Position numbers and translations under genes: made by a program
Assembly (NCBI GenBank): GCA_002315885.1
Contig: DCIO01000083.1
Span: 27,041 to 66,077 of the forward strand
Length of the DNA: 39,037 nt
Direction: 5' to 3'
Source of the DNA: Lentisphaeria bacterium UBA1724
Lineage (GTDB): Bacteria; Verrucomicrobiota; Lentisphaeria; Oligosphaerales; Oligosphaeraceae
The notes under the pieces: generated by a model
What the model saw: only the letters and a program-made list of their open reading frames with translations
Told to the model about the DNA's origin: nothing
The model's database searches: none
Shown here: one piece after another, positions 38,119 to 39,037 of the stretch
Position numbering within the stretch: the stretch's first letter is position 1
How the letters are laid out: every line of letters begins with the position of its first letter

Positions 38119-38898
38119 ATGCTCAACAATTACGACAACTACTTTTCTCCCAATGCGGAGCTCTATAAAGCCTGGGAAATTCATGCATACGGCGAGGATC
38201 CGCAACAGAATCTCTACATGAATATCCCCAAGGACAAGAGGGGTTTCCCCACGGTGGTATGGTTCCACGGCGGCGGTATGGTCGGGGATGGACGGGAAAT
38301 TCCCGAGGAACTCTGGGATGGACAGATTTGCGTTGTCGAGGCCCGTTACCGCACGATTCACGAGGACCACAAGACCAACAGCCTGGATGCGCTGGAGGAC
38401 ACTGCTTCCTGCGTGGCGTGGGTGCTTTCCCATATCGCAGAATTCGGTGGCAATCCCAAGGAGGTCTTCGTGGGGGGCATGAGCGCAGGAGGCTATCTCG
38501 CCGCCATGGTGGGAATGTGCCCGAAGATGCTGGCGAAATACGGCTTCGACCATCGCCAGTTGGCGGGGATGCTCATTTGCTCGGGGCAGGTCTCTACCCA
38601 TTTCCAGCTCAAGGCCGATTTGGGATACGACCGCTTGGGCGTCAAGCCCGTGATTGACGAATATGCGCCACTCTACTACGCAGCGGCGGATATCGCCCCC
38701 ATTCTTCTCATTACGGGAGAGTCGGGGTTGGATATGGCTGGACGCCCTGAGGAGAACGCACTCCTGGCCGCAACTCTCAGAAGCCTGGGACACAAGGACG
38801 CCAAACACTGCATTCTGCAGGGACACGACCACGTGGCAACCGTCCAGGCCGCGGGATGGATTTTCCTGCAATTCGTCCATCGTGTCATAGGCAGATAG
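38119..38898 (+). CDS. Alpha/beta hydrolase (esterase-like)
   Basis: 259-residue alpha/beta hydrolase without signal peptide. Oxyanion HGGG (50-53), nucleophile elbow GMSAGG with Ser122, acid from the TGESGLDMA stretch and the His of GHDHVAT (about 236-242). Resembles BD-FAE/carboxylesterase-type enzymes; substrate unknown. The ATG has no Shine-Dalgarno and lies 11 bp after the pheS terminator, so it needs read-through or a promoter within pheS; a later start would lose family-typical N-terminal sequence only slightly. Confidence 0.88.
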   Translation: MLNNYDNYFSPNAELYKAWEIHAYGEDPQQNLYMNIPKDKRGFPTVVWFHGGGMVGDGREIPEELWDGQICVVEARYRTIHEDHKTNSLDALEDTASCVAWVLSHIAEFGGNPKEVFVGGMSAGGYLAAMVGMCPKMLAKYGFDHRQLAGMLICSGQVSTHFQLKADLGYDRLGVKPVIDEYAPLYYAAADIAPILLITGESGLDMAGRPEENALLAATLRSLGHKDAKHCILQGHDHVATVQAAGWIFLQFVHRVIGR

Positions 38899-38950
38899 AC
38901 TTTTTTCTGGCTAAAACCCCACAAAATCCACAAAAAATAATCGTAGCGAT

Positions 38951-38978
38951 TTGCAAACCTGAAAAGAAGCAATATCTT
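38951..38978 (+). promoter_or_regulatory. Probable tRNA gene promoter
   Basis: TTGCAA (38951-38956) and TATCTT (38973-38978) with 16-bp spacing, about 36 bp upstream of the tRNA 5' end. It is closer to a classical -35/-10 pair than the TTATATTA promoters. Confidence 0.45.
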
Positions 38979-39014
38979 AACCCCGCTTTCCAACGAAAGT
39001 AGAAAGAAGTCGAT

Positions 39015-39037
39015 GCGGGCATAGCTCAGTTGGTAGA
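39015..39037 (+). tRNA. tRNA, 5' part only (possibly tRNA-Gly)
   Basis: The last 23 bases read as an acceptor strand GCGGGCA followed by TAGCTCAGTTGGTAGA, the conserved D-arm. The gene is cut by the window end before the anticodon. GCGGGC-type acceptors are frequent in tRNA-Gly, but identity cannot be set. Confidence 0.9.

Noticed and set aside
35656..38880. 1074-codon open frame on the minus strand
   Set aside because: The aspartate kinase, pheS and hydrolase genes happen to share one frame and avoid TTA, CTA and TCA codons, which leaves the codon-aligned antisense frame open. The translation shows no domain and the sense genes are unmistakable.

Overview
The window looks like a chromosomal segment of a Gram-negative bacterium of the PVC group, most likely Lentisphaerae/Victivallales or a related gut Kiritimatiellota lineage. 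This is inference from gene content: a prepilin-like protein with an N-terminal F-S-L-I-E-L-L-V-V motif and a degenerate H-X9-DG-type C-terminus, a DUF4091/GH123-like protein, a GH20/GH84-like protein, a divergent Ask_Ect-like aspartate kinase, and an outer-membrane beta-barrel plus Wza/Wzc export genes. No plasmid, phage or insertion-sequence gene is visible.

Layout. 1-1.9 kb: DEAD-box RNA helicase (minus). 1.9-4.4 kb: TPP riboswitch and a thiamine salvage operon thiM-thiE-thiD. 4.5-5.2 kb: prepilin-like protein (minus). 5.2-5.7 kb: AT-rich regulatory region with an operator-like palindrome. 5.7-14.2 kb: envelope polysaccharide operon on the plus strand (Ala/Pro-rich secreted protein, beta-barrel, SLBB export protein, Wzc-type tyrosine autokinase, O-antigen ligase/polymerase with a TPR-like tail). 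14.3-22.2 kb: minus-strand genes, partly of the same pathway (PHP-type tyrosine phosphatase, guanylate kinase, a second ligase/polymerase, PSP1/RicT-like protein, nucleotide-sugar epimerase, proC, TIM-barrel epimerase, UDP-glucuronate decarboxylase). 22.3-33.5 kb: plus-strand genes (CYTH, GH20/84-like, Na/Pi transporter, GH123-like, zinc-ribbon coiled coil, DUF374 acyltransferase, UvrD/Rep helicase, DUF58). 33.6-35.2 kb: DedA and hexose-6-phosphate mutarotase (minus). 35.5-38.9 kb: aspartate kinase, pheS, alpha/beta hydrolase (plus). The window ends inside a tRNA gene.

The polysaccharide genes form a near-complete export/polymerisation/regulation set, with UDP-xylose supply, but contain no glycosyltransferase and no flippase, so the repeat unit must be made elsewhere. 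The Tyr-rich tail of the kinase and the PHP phosphatase form a plausible phosphorylation cycle.

The least explained content is between genes. One repeat family (six copies) is made of 7-bp tandem units (TAATGCT) followed by a G/C hairpin; in five copies the array begins at or within a few bases of a stop codon and sometimes supplies it. A second family consists of GCCCTTTAGGGC-type hairpins, with one compensatory double change, and related elements with CCAAGAGGGTAGGTA inverted ends. An octamer TTATATTA recurs upstream of at least six transcription units and marks a probable -10 element; two of these promoters carry inverted repeats directly upstream.
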